A DNA stretch of 64,000 bases, taken from positions 1 to 64,000 of the IMG/VR virus record IMGVR_UViG_3300025128_008691. One strand, 5' to 3'. Source of the DNA: a virus. The notes below the pieces were generated by a model. That model saw only the letters and a list, made by a program, of their open reading frames with translations. It ran no database searches and was not told where the DNA came from. Of this stretch, positions 27,527 through 39,200 are shown piece by piece (the first letter of the stretch is position 1; each line of letters opens with the position of its first letter). Position numbers and translations under genes: made by a program.

Positions 27527-30500
27527 ATGGCATTCAATATAAACGCACAAGTTGTTTTGTCTGGTCCTAAGAACATTAGGGCTGTGTCCAAGAAGATACA
27601 ACAGCAGTTGAAAAATATAAATGCTAATGTTAATTTAAACATACCTCAAAAAGGATCTCAGCAACTTAACAAACTTAATAATACTTTTAAGACTACCACA
27701 GGAAGTGCTGCTAAGCTAAGCGCGGCATCTAAGACAACTTCCAATAGTTTAAATAGGGTGGCAAGCTCTGCTAAGCAAGCTGGTGGTGCTATGAATATCC
27801 TTGGTAAGGAAACTGCTCTTACATTCAAAAGGTTTGCGGCTGCAGGTATTGTTACTGCAACATTCTTCCGTCTTACAAATGCTATTACTCAGGCAATACC
27901 CAAGGCACTTGAGTTCCAGAGAGAAATAGTTAAGCTCCAACAGGTTACTGGACAGACAGCCAAGGGGCTAGAGAACATTTCAGGTGCTGCCAGAAATGCA
28001 GCTAAGTCTCTTGGGTTGGACGCCAACGAGGTAATTGAGATAGCTAGATTGTTTGCTCAGGCTGGTCAGAATTTAGCTCAAGTAGAAGCTTCTATGAAAG
28101 CTATTGCTCGTTCTAGTTTAGCTCCTACTTTTGGAGATATGAAGCAGACAGCAGAAGGTTTGATCGCTGCTTTGAACCAGTTTGGAATATCCGCACAGCA
28201 GTCTGAGGCAGTACTAGGTTCTTTGAATCAGATATCTAAGAAGTTTGCTGTTGAGGCTCAAGACCTGATCGCTGCTATAAGACGTGCCGGTGGTGTGTTT
28301 GCAATATCTGCTGGTCAAATGACTGAGCCTATTGAGGCCCTTAATCAGTTTGCGGCTGTATTTACTTCTGTTAGAGCAACGACTCGTGAGTCTGCAGAAA
28401 CAATCGCTACTGGTTTAAGAACAATCTTCACTAGGTTGCAACGAAAAGACACCATTCAGATGCTTGAAAACCTTGGTATCAAGCTTACTGATGTTCAAGG
28501 TAACTTTATTGGGCTCTATCCTGCTATGCAAAGAATTGGGCAGCAGCTGGATGTGATAGTCCAAAAAGGAGACGCCTTAACTTTATCTGCTATTACTGAA
28601 GAGCTTGGTGGTATTAGACAGATGGGTAAATTAGTTCCTGCATTAAGGAACTTTGGAAAAGCCCAACAAGCACTCATAGAAGGCCAAAAAGGAGCCGCTA
28701 TGGGTCTCGGTAAAGATGTGGAAAAAGGTTTAACTCCAATTATAAAAGCCTTTGAACAAGTCCAGTCCAGATTCCAAGATTTTCTAATGACGATAGCAGA
28801 GTCCAGTACTTTTGCTACAATAAGTAAATCATTGATAGGAATAGCAAATGCGTTTCTACAGATTGGCGAAACATTAGCTCCATTGCTTCCTATGCTCACT
28901 GCCTTTGCAGCTCGTTCGGTTAGTCGTGCTGCCGGTGGTTTTATCACTGGTTTTATGGGTGGGTTTGGTAAAGGAGGATTGGGCGCCTCTGCTGGTCAGG
29001 CTATGGGAGGGCAAGGAAATGCCGCCCAGAAGAAGACTGCTGCTTCTACGGCAGCTCAGACAACCCAGCTAAGCAACATTCTTTCAGCATCTAATACTCA
29101 AAATACTCACCTACAAACTCAGATTCAAAACCAGAAGGCAATGATAGGTCTTCTGTCAAGTATCAATGCTAAGACGACTGGTGGGTTTGGCGGAGGAAGA
29201 GGTCCCGCTAGAGGTCCAAGAAGAGGCTTTGCCACAGGTGGTCTAGTTCCCGGACATGGATCTGGCGATACAGTTAAAGCTAATCTGACTCCCGGAGAAT
29301 ATGTCATAAGGAAGTCGGCGGTAGAAGCTTATGGTGCCGGTAATCTAAATAAGATCAATAGATATGCAAACGGAGGCCCTGTTCAAAGATTCAATAAGGC
29401 AGGTAAAGTAGGCGAAACAATTCCAACCGCTACAGCTACAATTAACAGGGATGATGTTACAAGCTTATTTATGGAAAAAGGTACGCAGGGCCCGACGGCT
29501 GGCAATATCTTCAACGCCACTTCCGGAAAGACCAGAGTGTTTTATGCCGGAAGAAAAAGTAGCGCGAAGGCTGGCGCAAAACAAAGCACTAGATTTAAAG
29601 AGTTTGCTGCTCTTCCCGGCATGGATAAAATCCAAAGTCAGTTTAGTGCCGCTGGAGCCCAAGCAGGTCTAGGCTACATGGATCTATCATACACTTCTGC
29701 AGGTGGAATGTTAGGAAAAGACGCGCTGGATGTTCTTGATAGGAAGATGGTTGAGTCCATTAAACAAGAGCTTGACAATCACGTTTCTCAATTTATGGAC
29801 AAGTTTGAGATTCCGGGACTAAGCCAAAGTGCTCAGGCGCTTGCAGATATGGCTCTGGAGAGAGTAAACTTTGACCCTATCAAGGGGCTTTTATTTGAAG
29901 GATTCATTTCAAAGACAACAGGAGCAATTTTAGATCCAGATGACAAAGCTACTTTTGATATTGCCTCAATAGATCAGGAGGCAAGAAATGCTATTGATCA
30001 AGTATTTGGAAGCGGTTCAGCAGGCTCTGCCTCAAAAGGGGAGGCCAAGAAATCTCTTAGTCGTGAATCTACACTTAAAGATACAGGATCTATTGTAGGA
30101 AAGCTACTTAGAACTGGAACCCCTATGATCACAACAACAAATATGCCTGCGGGGTCAGGGAAGTCAAGAAAAGGAAAGGCCACTGGAGGGTTAACGTCAG
30201 GAACAGATACTGTACCAGCGCTTCTAACTCCCGGTGAGTTCGTTATAAACAGAGACTCTGCTAAGAGGTATGGCTATAGTAAATTAAATAGCATTAATAA
30301 ATATGCAAAGGGTGGTCGTGTAGGTTTTAGTAATGGTGGAGGAGTAGGAGGAAGTGGAAATGTCGCGGAAAAAGGTGCTGCTATGCAGCTCGGTATATCA
30401 AACCTAACCGCAGGGATTACTGGGCTTACCGCTTCTTTTGCACAGCTTGAAGCTGAAGGCCTTAGCTTTGCTAGCGCAATGAACGTAGCAACCACAGCTG

Positions 30501-33500
30501 CCATGCTAATGGCTGGTTTAAGTGGGACGTTTACGGCATTGAAGGCTGCGAATATTGATAAGATTCTTTCGGGATTTATGGGAGGTGCTTTTGGCGGTTT
30601 TGGAGCGGGCGTGACCCGACCAACCTTTGTCCCGCCAACGCCCGCAAAGATGTTCACAACGTTAGGAACAAGTGGCACTGCGTTAAGCTCCGCTACAGGT
30701 TCCCAGCAGTTTGTCGCTGGATTTAGCCAGACTCTAAAGACGGCTACGGCAGGACTTGGCAACCTTGGGAAAAAAGTCGCTAGCTTAGGTGGTAGGTTTA
30801 CGGTCACTGCCGGAGCACTTAAAAATATTACAATGCCAGCTCTAGGTGCTTTTTCAGCAGGTCTTCTTGCCGGAGCTGCTACCTTCTTAATATTGGATAA
30901 AGCTGCCAGTAGTGCTATTGATGCAATTTTAGGTATAGACTCATCAAAGATAGAGGAAATTGGTGGAATAAAAGGGATTAAGGATTTAGACGCTGAAACA
31001 GCCCGGTCGGCTGCAGGGGCTAAGACATTGGCTAAAGCGTTTGCTGCTCTCGGAGCAGCTGTTGTCGCAACGATGGTTATCCAAAAAGTTGCAGCTGCAT
31101 TTCCAGCAGTGCTGGGAGGATTAGGTGCCCTTGCCGGCAAACTCGGACCTCTTACGGCAGTTGTTGCTGGGATTTATTTTGTCTTTGATAGTCTTAGAAA
31201 ATCAAATTCCGCCAAATATGCTCAGCAATCATTTAATGCACTTAATAATGTAGCTATTAGCGGTAAAAAAGCAGCCAAGAGTCTGGAGTTGTTAGCTAAA
31301 GATAATAATATAACTAACTTAGAGCTTCAAAGGACAACAAAACAACTGACAAAGACATTCCTTGCAGCAGACCAAGCAGCCAGCAGTCAGGCATTCGCTC
31401 AATCAGGGCTCATGGGAGGTGATTCCTCGGCAGGCTCTCTACGAGCCGATAGAATGGCTGGCTTTATGGATAGGAAGAATATCGCTAGAGATATGTTTTT
31501 TGAAGGTGTGACCACCGGTGACCGAAGGCGGATCGGAAGGGCCCAAGCGGGTCGAGGAGGTCAATTCGGCTATGCAGGAGCAGGCGCAGACAGTGAGTTT
31601 GGTCGGGCACAGGGGGTTAGAGGTATCAATCCTGAGGCTGTTCGTGCAGAGTTCGGTGACGAAGCCATTTACCAAGTGGCTAATAATATACAGCTGCTGC
31701 AACAGAAGAGAGACGAAGAGTTAGCTACTGTCTTTGATAATACGTTTAAGGAAATGCAGTCTGCTCTAGGAGATGACTTAGGTGCAGGAGCTTTCAAACA
31801 AGCTATTGACAATGCATTCAAGCAGTCTCTTGATAGTTTAAGTACCGAAGCGCTAAAAGCAGCAATTACGACAGGAAAGCTAGAGGACGCTTTAAAGGGA
31901 GGAGACATAGCTTCACAGACTATGGTCAAGGCTCTTCAAGCGGAACGACAAGCACGACTTACAACGGGCGTAGCAGAATTTGTTGGTGGCAGCGCACAGG
32001 AAACCAGAGGAGTAAAAGCAGCGTTTGTAGCTTTACAGAGTCAGCTTCAAGGGACCGGAAGAACAATTTCCGAGCTGTCTGAAGACGAGATGAACGAGCT
32101 GCTGATACAGGCCGGTGCTACTGGCGATGAGGTTGCTTATGGTGCTGGTCAAATAGCTTCCATGAACCGCGAGCTACAAAGAGAACAAGAAGAAAGGCTA
32201 AGAACAGAACATGCGATGGTAGCTCTTGATAGGGCTTCTCGATTAGCTAGATCAGCTATGGACATGCTTGTAGCTTCGCTTTCGACACTATCAAAAGAAA
32301 TGGGTGAAGCTGCAAATAGATTTAATCATTCCTTTAATGAGATGAGAGCTGAGATAGAAGATGTACATAAGTCAGCTGATTCTGCAAGACCAGCATTCAA
32401 TGTATTTGAAAATATGTCGAGTGCAACATCGGGGTCAATCGCTGCCGGTGTGGATACTGCATTTGCAGGAACTGGAGTTGGAGCTGGAGCGCAAGGCCAG
32501 TTCACAGAAGCAATGAAGCTTAATCAGGCGATGCCAACAATCATCGCATCAGCTGTTCAAGAAGCTCAACAAACGGGACAGCTAGAGAGCCCTGAGCAAT
32601 TTTTGCAGATAGTCAAGGATCAGATGGCAGCCGCTGGAATTGATGCAGACTTACTACCACCAACAGTGCTAGAAAGTCTTATGGCAGGCATAAGTGACCA
32701 AGTCCAAGGTAGACAACAAGGAGAAGGGGGAGAACAAATATCTCTAGAAGATGCCCTTAAGACATTCTTGGATGAGGGAGATGTCGATGAAATAATGAAA
32801 GAGCTTGCAGGTAACACTGAAAAGCTTAGGGAACAGTTCTCAAGTTTAATTGAGAAACAAAATCAGTACGGTAAAGCATTCGCTGATACAATGCAGCTTG
32901 CTGCAGAAGCGACGAATCAGGAGATACAGTCTAAGAAAAGATTAATAGAGATAGAAAAGAAATATGTAGATGGACTTAAGAATTTTAGCATAGGTCCAGA
33001 AACAACGATTGAGAGCGCCAGAGCAAAACAAACCGAAAGATTGAGAGAAACCTACGGTTTTAAACTCGGGGTCGGAGGCGGAACGTTTGGAATCATGAAC
33101 GCATCAGCTCAGGATTCTCAGGCGGCAGTTGATGGGCTAAGAAAAGATCGTCAAGAGATGATTGATCGCTATGTTGCTGCTGGAGGAGTAGCACAAGGTG
33201 CCTCCGCAACAGCACAACAACAGGGTAAGGATACAAGAGCAGCAGGAGGTGGTCCAACCGATCAACAGATATCTGATTTTAATGCAAACATGCAAGCTAA
33301 TACTCAAGCTCTTGAAGCTCAGCAGCAGATGACTGCAGACTTAATTAGCTCTACAGAAATGCTAACGGCAGCTCAGGAAGTGCTCGCAAGGGAAGCTAAA
33401 AGAAGACAGAGTGCTAGGGATATTGTTTCTGGAAGAGTCCAGCAGATGAATGAAATCGAACAGATAAAAGACCCTAAAGCAAGGGCAGAAGCAAGAGAAG

Positions 33501-34636
33501 CATTCCTTGGGCCGATGAGAGCCTTTGAAGCAATGATGTCCGGGGGAGATCTGAGCCAGCAAGACTTAGGGTACTTGACTCAGGACTTTATAGAAGAGCA
33601 GATCAAAGTTGGCCTAGCTTCCGGTCAAATAACTCCACAAGAAGCAGAGGCGATAAGGGTCAAATACTTCAAGACACTAGGAGGTGCGTATGGTGCCCTT
33701 AATCCTGCTGGAATGAGTGGAGATAACGTACCGTTCTTTGGTGGTGCTATGAACGCTATGAACTTAGATCTATTGAATACTGCCGCTACGGGAGCTATGA
33801 TTATGGGCCCAGATGGGAACCCAATAGCTGGGACCGGGACCGCAGAGGAGCAAGAGGCATATGAAGCTGCAATGCAAGCGCAGGCAGATCAAGAAGCTGC
33901 ACAAGCAGCGCAAGACAAAAAGACTCAAGAAGCATATGACAAGGCCCTTAAGAAAGCACAAAAGAATCTTAATAAGTTTTCAAAAGACATCAGGGAAGCT
34001 GGGCAAAAGTTCTTAGACCTCATGAGGGACGCTGAAGAACGTAGAGGCGAAGCTGAGTCTATTCGCAACACGGTTTCAGATCAAGCTAACAACACAAGGA
34101 CAGACGCAGAAGGTAATGAGATTGCTCTTCCTGCCGGCGGAATGCCTATAAATACCGATGCATTGCCTACTATTAATGGGGAAACTATTGACGATAGCAC
34201 TACAATGGGCAATCTTAACGCAATGGCAAACCAAGCCACTGAAGAAGGAAGTATCTTTACTCATGATATACACTTAGAAAAACTATTGAAGAAAGCAATA
34301 GGTTCTAGTGGTATGAGGGTTGATACAATGAGCGCTAGCAGGGCCAGCGCAATAGGTAAGCCGACACATGGTGCAGAGTTGAACGATATTGATGTTCATG
34401 AGCTCGTTGCCGGTTTGCGCTCGGCAATAAAACCTCTTAATGATGCTTCTGGTGGTCTTCGTATGTCGGTGAGCATGGCCCCTATGGAAATAATACTAAA
34501 TACCGGAGCGTTCTCAGATCAAATGAGAAATATAGTGACTTCAATGGCGTTAAACGCTATGGCAGAACAGTTGCCTGCAATTATAGAAAATCGGCAGTCA
34601 GAAATAATGACTGCATTATTTGGTACAGCTCAATAA
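27527..34636 (+). CDS. Tape measure protein
   Basis: 2,369 residues, setting tail length (about 350 nm at 0.15 nm per residue). Residues about 1-80 are amphipathic helix; about 90-310 match the tail-minor-protein region (LVIEIARLFAQAGQ-like helices, TRESAETIATGLRTIF). Two copies of a 'G-x-TDTVPA-LTPGE-[FY]-VI' module lie near 575-620 and 890-930, flanking an inserted alpha/beta segment (about 640-870). Hydrophobic segments near 1105-1130 and 1170-1220 could span a membrane during DNA ejection. The rest is Gln/Ala-rich helix. Confidence 0.93.
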   Translation: MAFNINAQVVLSGPKNIRAVSKKIQQQLKNINANVNLNIPQKGSQQLNKLNNTFKTTTGSAAKLSAASKTTSNSLNRVASSAKQAGGAMNILGKETALTFKRFAAAGIVTATFFRLTNAITQAIPKALEFQREIVKLQQVTGQTAKGLENISGAARNAAKSLGLDANEVIEIARLFAQAGQNLAQVEASMKAIARSSLAPTFGDMKQTAEGLIAALNQFGISAQQSEAVLGSLNQISKKFAVEAQDLIAAIRRAGGVFAISAGQMTEPIEALNQFAAVFTSVRATTRESAETIATGLRTIFTRLQRKDTIQMLENLGIKLTDVQGNFIGLYPAMQRIGQQLDVIVQKGDALTLSAITEELGGIRQMGKLVPALRNFGKAQQALIEGQKGAAMGLGKDVEKGLTPIIKAFEQVQSRFQDFLMTIAESSTFATISKSLIGIANAFLQIGETLAPLLPMLTAFAARSVSRAAGGFITGFMGGFGKGGLGASAGQAMGGQGNAAQKKTAASTAAQTTQLSNILSASNTQNTHLQTQIQNQKAMIGLLSSINAKTTGGFGGGRGPARGPRRGFATGGLVPGHGSGDTVKANLTPGEYVIRKSAVEAYGAGNLNKINRYANGGPVQRFNKAGKVGETIPTATATINRDDVTSLFMEKGTQGPTAGNIFNATSGKTRVFYAGRKSSAKAGAKQSTRFKEFAALPGMDKIQSQFSAAGAQAGLGYMDLSYTSAGGMLGKDALDVLDRKMVESIKQELDNHVSQFMDKFEIPGLSQSAQALADMALERVNFDPIKGLLFEGFISKTTGAILDPDDKATFDIASIDQEARNAIDQVFGSGSAGSASKGEAKKSLSRESTLKDTGSIVGKLLRTGTPMITTTNMPAGSGKSRKGKATGGLTSGTDTVPALLTPGEFVINRDSAKRYGYSKLNSINKYAKGGRVGFSNGGGVGGSGNVAEKGAAMQLGISNLTAGITGLTASFAQLEAEGLSFASAMNVATTAAMLMAGLSGTFTALKAANIDKILSGFMGGAFGGFGAGVTRPTFVPPTPAKMFTTLGTSGTALSSATGSQQFVAGFSQTLKTATAGLGNLGKKVASLGGRFTVTAGALKNITMPALGAFSAGLLAGAATFLILDKAASSAIDAILGIDSSKIEEIGGIKGIKDLDAETARSAAGAKTLAKAFAALGAAVVATMVIQKVAAAFPAVLGGLGALAGKLGPLTAVVAGIYFVFDSLRKSNSAKYAQQSFNALNNVAISGKKAAKSLELLAKDNNITNLELQRTTKQLTKTFLAADQAASSQAFAQSGLMGGDSSAGSLRADRMAGFMDRKNIARDMFFEGVTTGDRRRIGRAQAGRGGQFGYAGAGADSEFGRAQGVRGINPEAVRAEFGDEAIYQVANNIQLLQQKRDEELATVFDNTFKEMQSALGDDLGAGAFKQAIDNAFKQSLDSLSTEALKAAITTGKLEDALKGGDIASQTMVKALQAERQARLTTGVAEFVGGSAQETRGVKAAFVALQSQLQGTGRTISELSEDEMNELLIQAGATGDEVAYGAGQIASMNRELQREQEERLRTEHAMVALDRASRLARSAMDMLVASLSTLSKEMGEAANRFNHSFNEMRAEIEDVHKSADSARPAFNVFENMSSATSGSIAAGVDTAFAGTGVGAGAQGQFTEAMKLNQAMPTIIASAVQEAQQTGQLESPEQFLQIVKDQMAAAGIDADLLPPTVLESLMAGISDQVQGRQQGEGGEQISLEDALKTFLDEGDVDEIMKELAGNTEKLREQFSSLIEKQNQYGKAFADTMQLAAEATNQEIQSKKRLIEIEKKYVDGLKNFSIGPETTIESARAKQTERLRETYGFKLGVGGGTFGIMNASAQDSQAAVDGLRKDRQEMIDRYVAAGGVAQGASATAQQQGKDTRAAGGGPTDQQISDFNANMQANTQALEAQQQMTADLISSTEMLTAAQEVLAREAKRRQSARDIVSGRVQQMNEIEQIKDPKARAEAREAFLGPMRAFEAMMSGGDLSQQDLGYLTQDFIEEQIKVGLASGQITPQEAEAIRVKYFKTLGGAYGALNPAGMSGDNVPFFGGAMNAMNLDLLNTAATGAMIMGPDGNPIAGTGTAEEQEAYEAAMQAQADQEAAQAAQDKKTQEAYDKALKKAQKNLNKFSKDIREAGQKFLDLMRDAEERRGEAESIRNTVSDQANNTRTDAEGNEIALPAGGMPINTDALPTINGETIDDSTTMGNLNAMANQATEEGSIFTHDIHLEKLLKKAIGSSGMRVDTMSASRASAIGKPTHGAELNDIDVHELVAGLRSAIKPLNDASGGLRMSVSMAPMEIILNTGAFSDQMRNIVTSMALNAMAEQLPAIIENRQSEIMTALFGTAQ

Positions 34637-34648
34637 TAGGAATGTAAT

Positions 34649-36247
34649 ATGGCAAGTGGAAATTATATGGCTTATGGGGCTTATGAATTTGACCCCATAC
34701 CAATGATAGATATTAGTTCTGAAATAGTCAGGACAGCTCGAAGAACGCTGAGTGATGGCAAAAGAGTTACTCTTGACGGACTTATCTTCCCCGGATCAGG
34801 TCTTACGGATGGAGCTTTGGGGGTGTTTCAGCAAAGAGCATCACTGGAATCGGCACTTGAGAGGGATTATTGTCCCTTTGGGCTAATGCTTTGCAACGAA
34901 ATTTTTATCACCGGAAGCCCTTTGGTCGAATCCTTCACTTTTGGAGAAAGTAGTGATAACAATGTCCAGACAATGCCATACACTATCGAGTTATTCTTCC
35001 CGCTGGGATTCCTAGATGATTCAGACTTAAATAGTGACGCCATAACTGGTTCGGCTTCTAGTCAGCTCGCAGAGTTAACTCATACCGTTTCTCAGACTAA
35101 GAACACAGACGCTTGGACATACTGCGGTTTTTATGAGCCGGCCTCTTATACTGTTACTGAAAATATAAGTGCAAGAGGTCTAGACTATAGAGTAGGAGGC
35201 GACGCATGCAATCCATCAACAAGCGCTAGTGGAATATCAGGAGAACCATCTGCAGAGTCAAGTGGTAGCACAGCGGCTATTGATAGGGCTGTAAATTATA
35301 TTACCTCTGCGCTTGCGGCACCGCCTTCTATGGGAGTTGGGATACTAAGCGATGGATCTTATTTTCTTCAAGGTACTAATGTTACGGTAGATCAAGAACA
35401 AGGAAATGTTTCGGTAGATCGAGAGTTTGTAGTGTTTGAGGGCCCCAAGAGTATTCCTGCAACATTAACTATATCCGCAGAGGCTAATGGTGGCATAGAT
35501 GATGGTAACATAGGTGTTACTGTGAACGGAGAAGTAAGAGGTATTGCAGCGTTGCCCTTGGCAAGTGGTGTAAATCCCGGAGGTAACTATGATGCTACTA
35601 GTTTCAAGTTTAACTCAGCTAAGAACTTTTTCAAGTCAGAGCTCATGATGGCAGGAGGAGCTGTATCTGGCCCTATATACAATATTGCTAACTGCGTATA
35701 TGGCGATGCAAATAACGAATGTTCCAGCGGTATTTATCCTGCGACTATAAAAGAACAGGAACTTTCTCCTTCAAGAGGCAATTTTCCGGGGTTACATCAG
35801 CAACCGATTAGCACGTCTTATAGCTATAATATAGCAGAGGGAAGTATAAGCTTTAGCGTATCATACAATGATAGGCCTCACGGTGTCGCGACAGGAACTG
35901 ATATATTATCAGAGTCAATAAGTATCTCTAGGAACAATCCAGTAGATGTTTATGCAGAATTACAAATACTAGGAAGAGCAGCAGGACCAATATTGCAAGA
36001 CATAGGAACACAGACGGCATATTCAGCAGACTTGAATATAGAGGCTGTTATTAGACCGCCTGATACTACTTCTCCGGGTTGGTTTGGTGGTGCCCCCATA
36101 GCTTCCTATGACGCGCTGATTACTCAGACACAGGACGATATAGCGTCAACTAACTCTACATTTAGAACTGCAGATGCAGAAAGTTTTGATCCAAAGACAG
36201 GAAGATATACGCGGTCTGTCTCATGGATATATACACCCTGCCCATAA
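34649..36247 (+). CDS. Distal tail-region protein, 532 aa
   Basis: Beta-rich protein immediately after the tape measure, where distal tail proteins lie. Begins with a strand-rich domain (PIPMIDISSEIVRTARRTLS, then VTLDGLIFPG), similar in arrangement to Dit-like N-terminal barrels. A Ser/Gly linker near 190-210 separates the second half, which contains SYSYNIAEGSISFSVSYNDR. No catalytic residues seen. Function by position. Confidence 0.6.
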   Translation: MASGNYMAYGAYEFDPIPMIDISSEIVRTARRTLSDGKRVTLDGLIFPGSGLTDGALGVFQQRASLESALERDYCPFGLMLCNEIFITGSPLVESFTFGESSDNNVQTMPYTIELFFPLGFLDDSDLNSDAITGSASSQLAELTHTVSQTKNTDAWTYCGFYEPASYTVTENISARGLDYRVGGDACNPSTSASGISGEPSAESSGSTAAIDRAVNYITSALAAPPSMGVGILSDGSYFLQGTNVTVDQEQGNVSVDREFVVFEGPKSIPATLTISAEANGGIDDGNIGVTVNGEVRGIAALPLASGVNPGGNYDATSFKFNSAKNFFKSELMMAGGAVSGPIYNIANCVYGDANNECSSGIYPATIKEQELSPSRGNFPGLHQQPISTSYSYNIAEGSISFSVSYNDRPHGVATGTDILSESISISRNNPVDVYAELQILGRAAGPILQDIGTQTAYSADLNIEAVIRPPDTTSPGWFGGAPIASYDALITQTQDDIASTNSTFRTADAESFDPKTGRYTRSVSWIYTPCP

Positions 36248-36259
36248 TAGGAATAATCA

Positions 36260-39200
36260 ATGGTTTTTCACTTTCCGAGTACCTTCACGTCTTTTGACGG
36301 AGAAGATCTAAGCACTAAACAGCCTAGAGTCTGTGGGCCAGCTACTAAGGTTGGACCTTTTGAGCAGACTATGTTCTTGGGATGTAGCATTCAAGATGTT
36401 ACCATGTCTCATGGCTGGAATGACCAACAGAGCACAATAACGGTAAAATTAGTTGAAGATAACTGCGATGTTCCCATAGATGCCCCATCAAAGGTATTCT
36501 ACGACAGGCCGGGTCATAAAGGGAGTACACGATCAAAAGATCCCGGATTCTTCTATCCAGATATTGGTGCTCCAGTATATTTCAGACTAGGTGATTTTGA
36601 ATTTGCTGGCTTAGTTCAAAACTGGGAAAAAACCAACTCTACTAGTAGTAATCCTACCTTCACTGTCACTATAGCAGATCCGAGGCTTCTGCTTGAAAAC
36701 CTAACTATGATTGTCTCTAATTATGCAGACAATGTAGAAAGTCTCTATAATCTTATTAATCCTTATGGTTATCTAGAGTCTTTAGGTATAGCTTGCGCTC
36801 AGCAGCAGATAAATGGAGCATCTTTTGGATCACCGGCTGGAGGCTTTGGTGGAGCTCAGACAAATGATGCGGGAACTAGATATGATAGGCTAAAAATAGC
36901 TACGCAGAGCTTATTGACTGGTAACAGTCATCCTAAATTCTCTCCTTATGGTGCAGTAATTTATAAAGGGCATGATTCCACCAAGGGTAACAAAGGGATG
37001 GGAATGATTCCTTCTAATGGATTCTCCGCCCCTATAATAGGTGATTATGGAGGAAATGGTTACACAAGAAGCTACATGGTAGATATAACTGATCTGCCTG
37101 ACCTGTACAATCAAGAGTTCAGATTCCCCGGTCCAAGTGACACGTTGATGAACTTCATACAGACTATCTGTGACCTCACTGGATGTGACTATTATATAGA
37201 GCTTATAGTAGATGGCTCTATGAATACTGTTATTAAGGTTAGGACTGCAAAAAGAAAGACACAGCCTACTCTAGGTGAAATAGAAGTCTTTATAGAAGCC
37301 CAAGAAGATATAGTATCAAAAAATATAGGTAGAGAGCTTAGAAATGAGACTACTCAAACCTTTACCTATGGCTCTCCAATACAAACAATATATGAAGAAG
37401 ATGCCGCTAACCCTGTTGCAGGTACAGATATAATACAGCACTGGGGTTTTGACTCCAATGGTAATTTCATTAATGCTGTATATGGAGATATAGATGGATA
37501 TGGTGAACAATGGAAAGTCCAGCTTGATCTAAGACCTTTAAACTTGGGACTAAAAAATGGGCTACCGGCAGATCAAGTATACATATATGAAGATGAAATA
37601 AAGGCTGCATTAGGTTCTTTTGATACTTGGAAAAGTTTAATATTCGCTTGGGATGAAGGCAATATGACTCCTATGGGTCAGCTCATAGCTGGTGCATATG
37701 CTCTTATATTCAAGGACGAAGATGGTCCCGTAGCTAATAATCCTTTTGCTAATGCTAAGAATCCACCAGAGGGCGGTCAAGACCAAGGGATTGCCAAGAT
37801 CGTCAAGAACGATTTGCAGAAATTAACAGAGGCGCAGTCTGAGGATATGAAGAAGATACATGCTTTTGTATCTAAATTTGCCGATGAGCATTGGGGCAAG
37901 CAGTTCCTTGTTCGTTTACCCTTTGTTTGTTACTATACAGATGCAGATACAGGAAAGGTATATTACTCTGATAATCCTACAGCAGATGGAGGATGGCCTA
38001 GCACTAATAAAGGAGTTGGCCTAAGAACTGATGTATTGGGTCTTACATGGAAGCCAACAGCAGCTAATCCTGAGCTCGAAACCTTCAGGAGCGATGACGG
38101 AAAAGTTCAATGCTTTGTACGCTATGACGCAAGTGGAACGGGAGTTTATGCAGAGCAATCCGACAGCGTAATAGTCTTTGATGACAATCTATACATTCCG
38201 GCAACACCAGACGAAAAAGTATATCAATATAACGGCAAAGCTGCAGCTGTTATCAAGATAAGCAATCCTGTTGAGCCAAAAAGTGATGATATAGACAAGG
38301 CCGTTAAAGGTCTGTTTACTATAGAGAAGCACGGGTTTGCTCCAGCTGATTGGAACGATGAGAAGATATCGAACCTTAAGAAGAAGGTAGATGGTGACAA
38401 GCAAGGTATCAGAGGCGACTATGCGAAGGCAGAAGCTCCTGACAGGCTTGTTCCTAGTGGCGTAGCTCTTCCGATGAAGAGTAATACCGATAGGTATGGT
38501 CCTTGGTTTGCTCAAGGTCCTCCCGGTCAGGTGTCTTTTAGAGAAGACTCCTCTCTCAATCCTTGGACACATGATAGCTATTCACAGATGCAGCAAGCAG
38601 GATTTACGTTAGCCGCAGATGGCGCTACGTTTATGCAAGAGGGCGAAAAGGGTACATTTACTATGCCCGGATACCCAAAGAAGAGATTAGGGCAAGAGCT
38701 TAATGCTGACTTAGAAAGTTTCAATACATTTAGCCTTCAGCAGGCTAGTCTCGTAGTAGGCGGTATAGCCATCCCATACTTCTTTTACGATACAGAAGCT
38801 TGGGCTGGTACACTTGGGCCCAGTATCACTAATATTTCCGCAAACATTGGTGTTGGTGGAGTAACAACAACGATTCAGTGCAATACGTTTGCACCAACGT
38901 TCGGTAAGTTTGCTAAGTACAATGCCAATAGGCTTGCTAGAATTGCTAAAGCTCGTCAAGCGATGCTTAGAGACCAGAGGCTTAGGGATCAACAGAATAA
39001 GAAATTTGCTGAACATGATAAACAGATTAAAGGTCTTAAAGGAAGTGTTAAGGCCCTTGAGGATGCAAAGAATGTAGAAAATGCTGGCGGTCAGCTTCTA
39101 GCTATGACTCAAACCAATGCAAAGCCCGAGTGGGTAGCTGCGCATTCAGAAGATCCGGTTGTAGATGCTAGCACACCATCCAGTAACACGTATAAGAATA

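Noticed and set aside
28516-31140. Long minus-strand open frames inside the tape measure gene
   Set aside because: They are antisense shadows of a Gly/Ala-rich gene; composition is Pro/Ala/Leu-biased and no ribosome sites are present.
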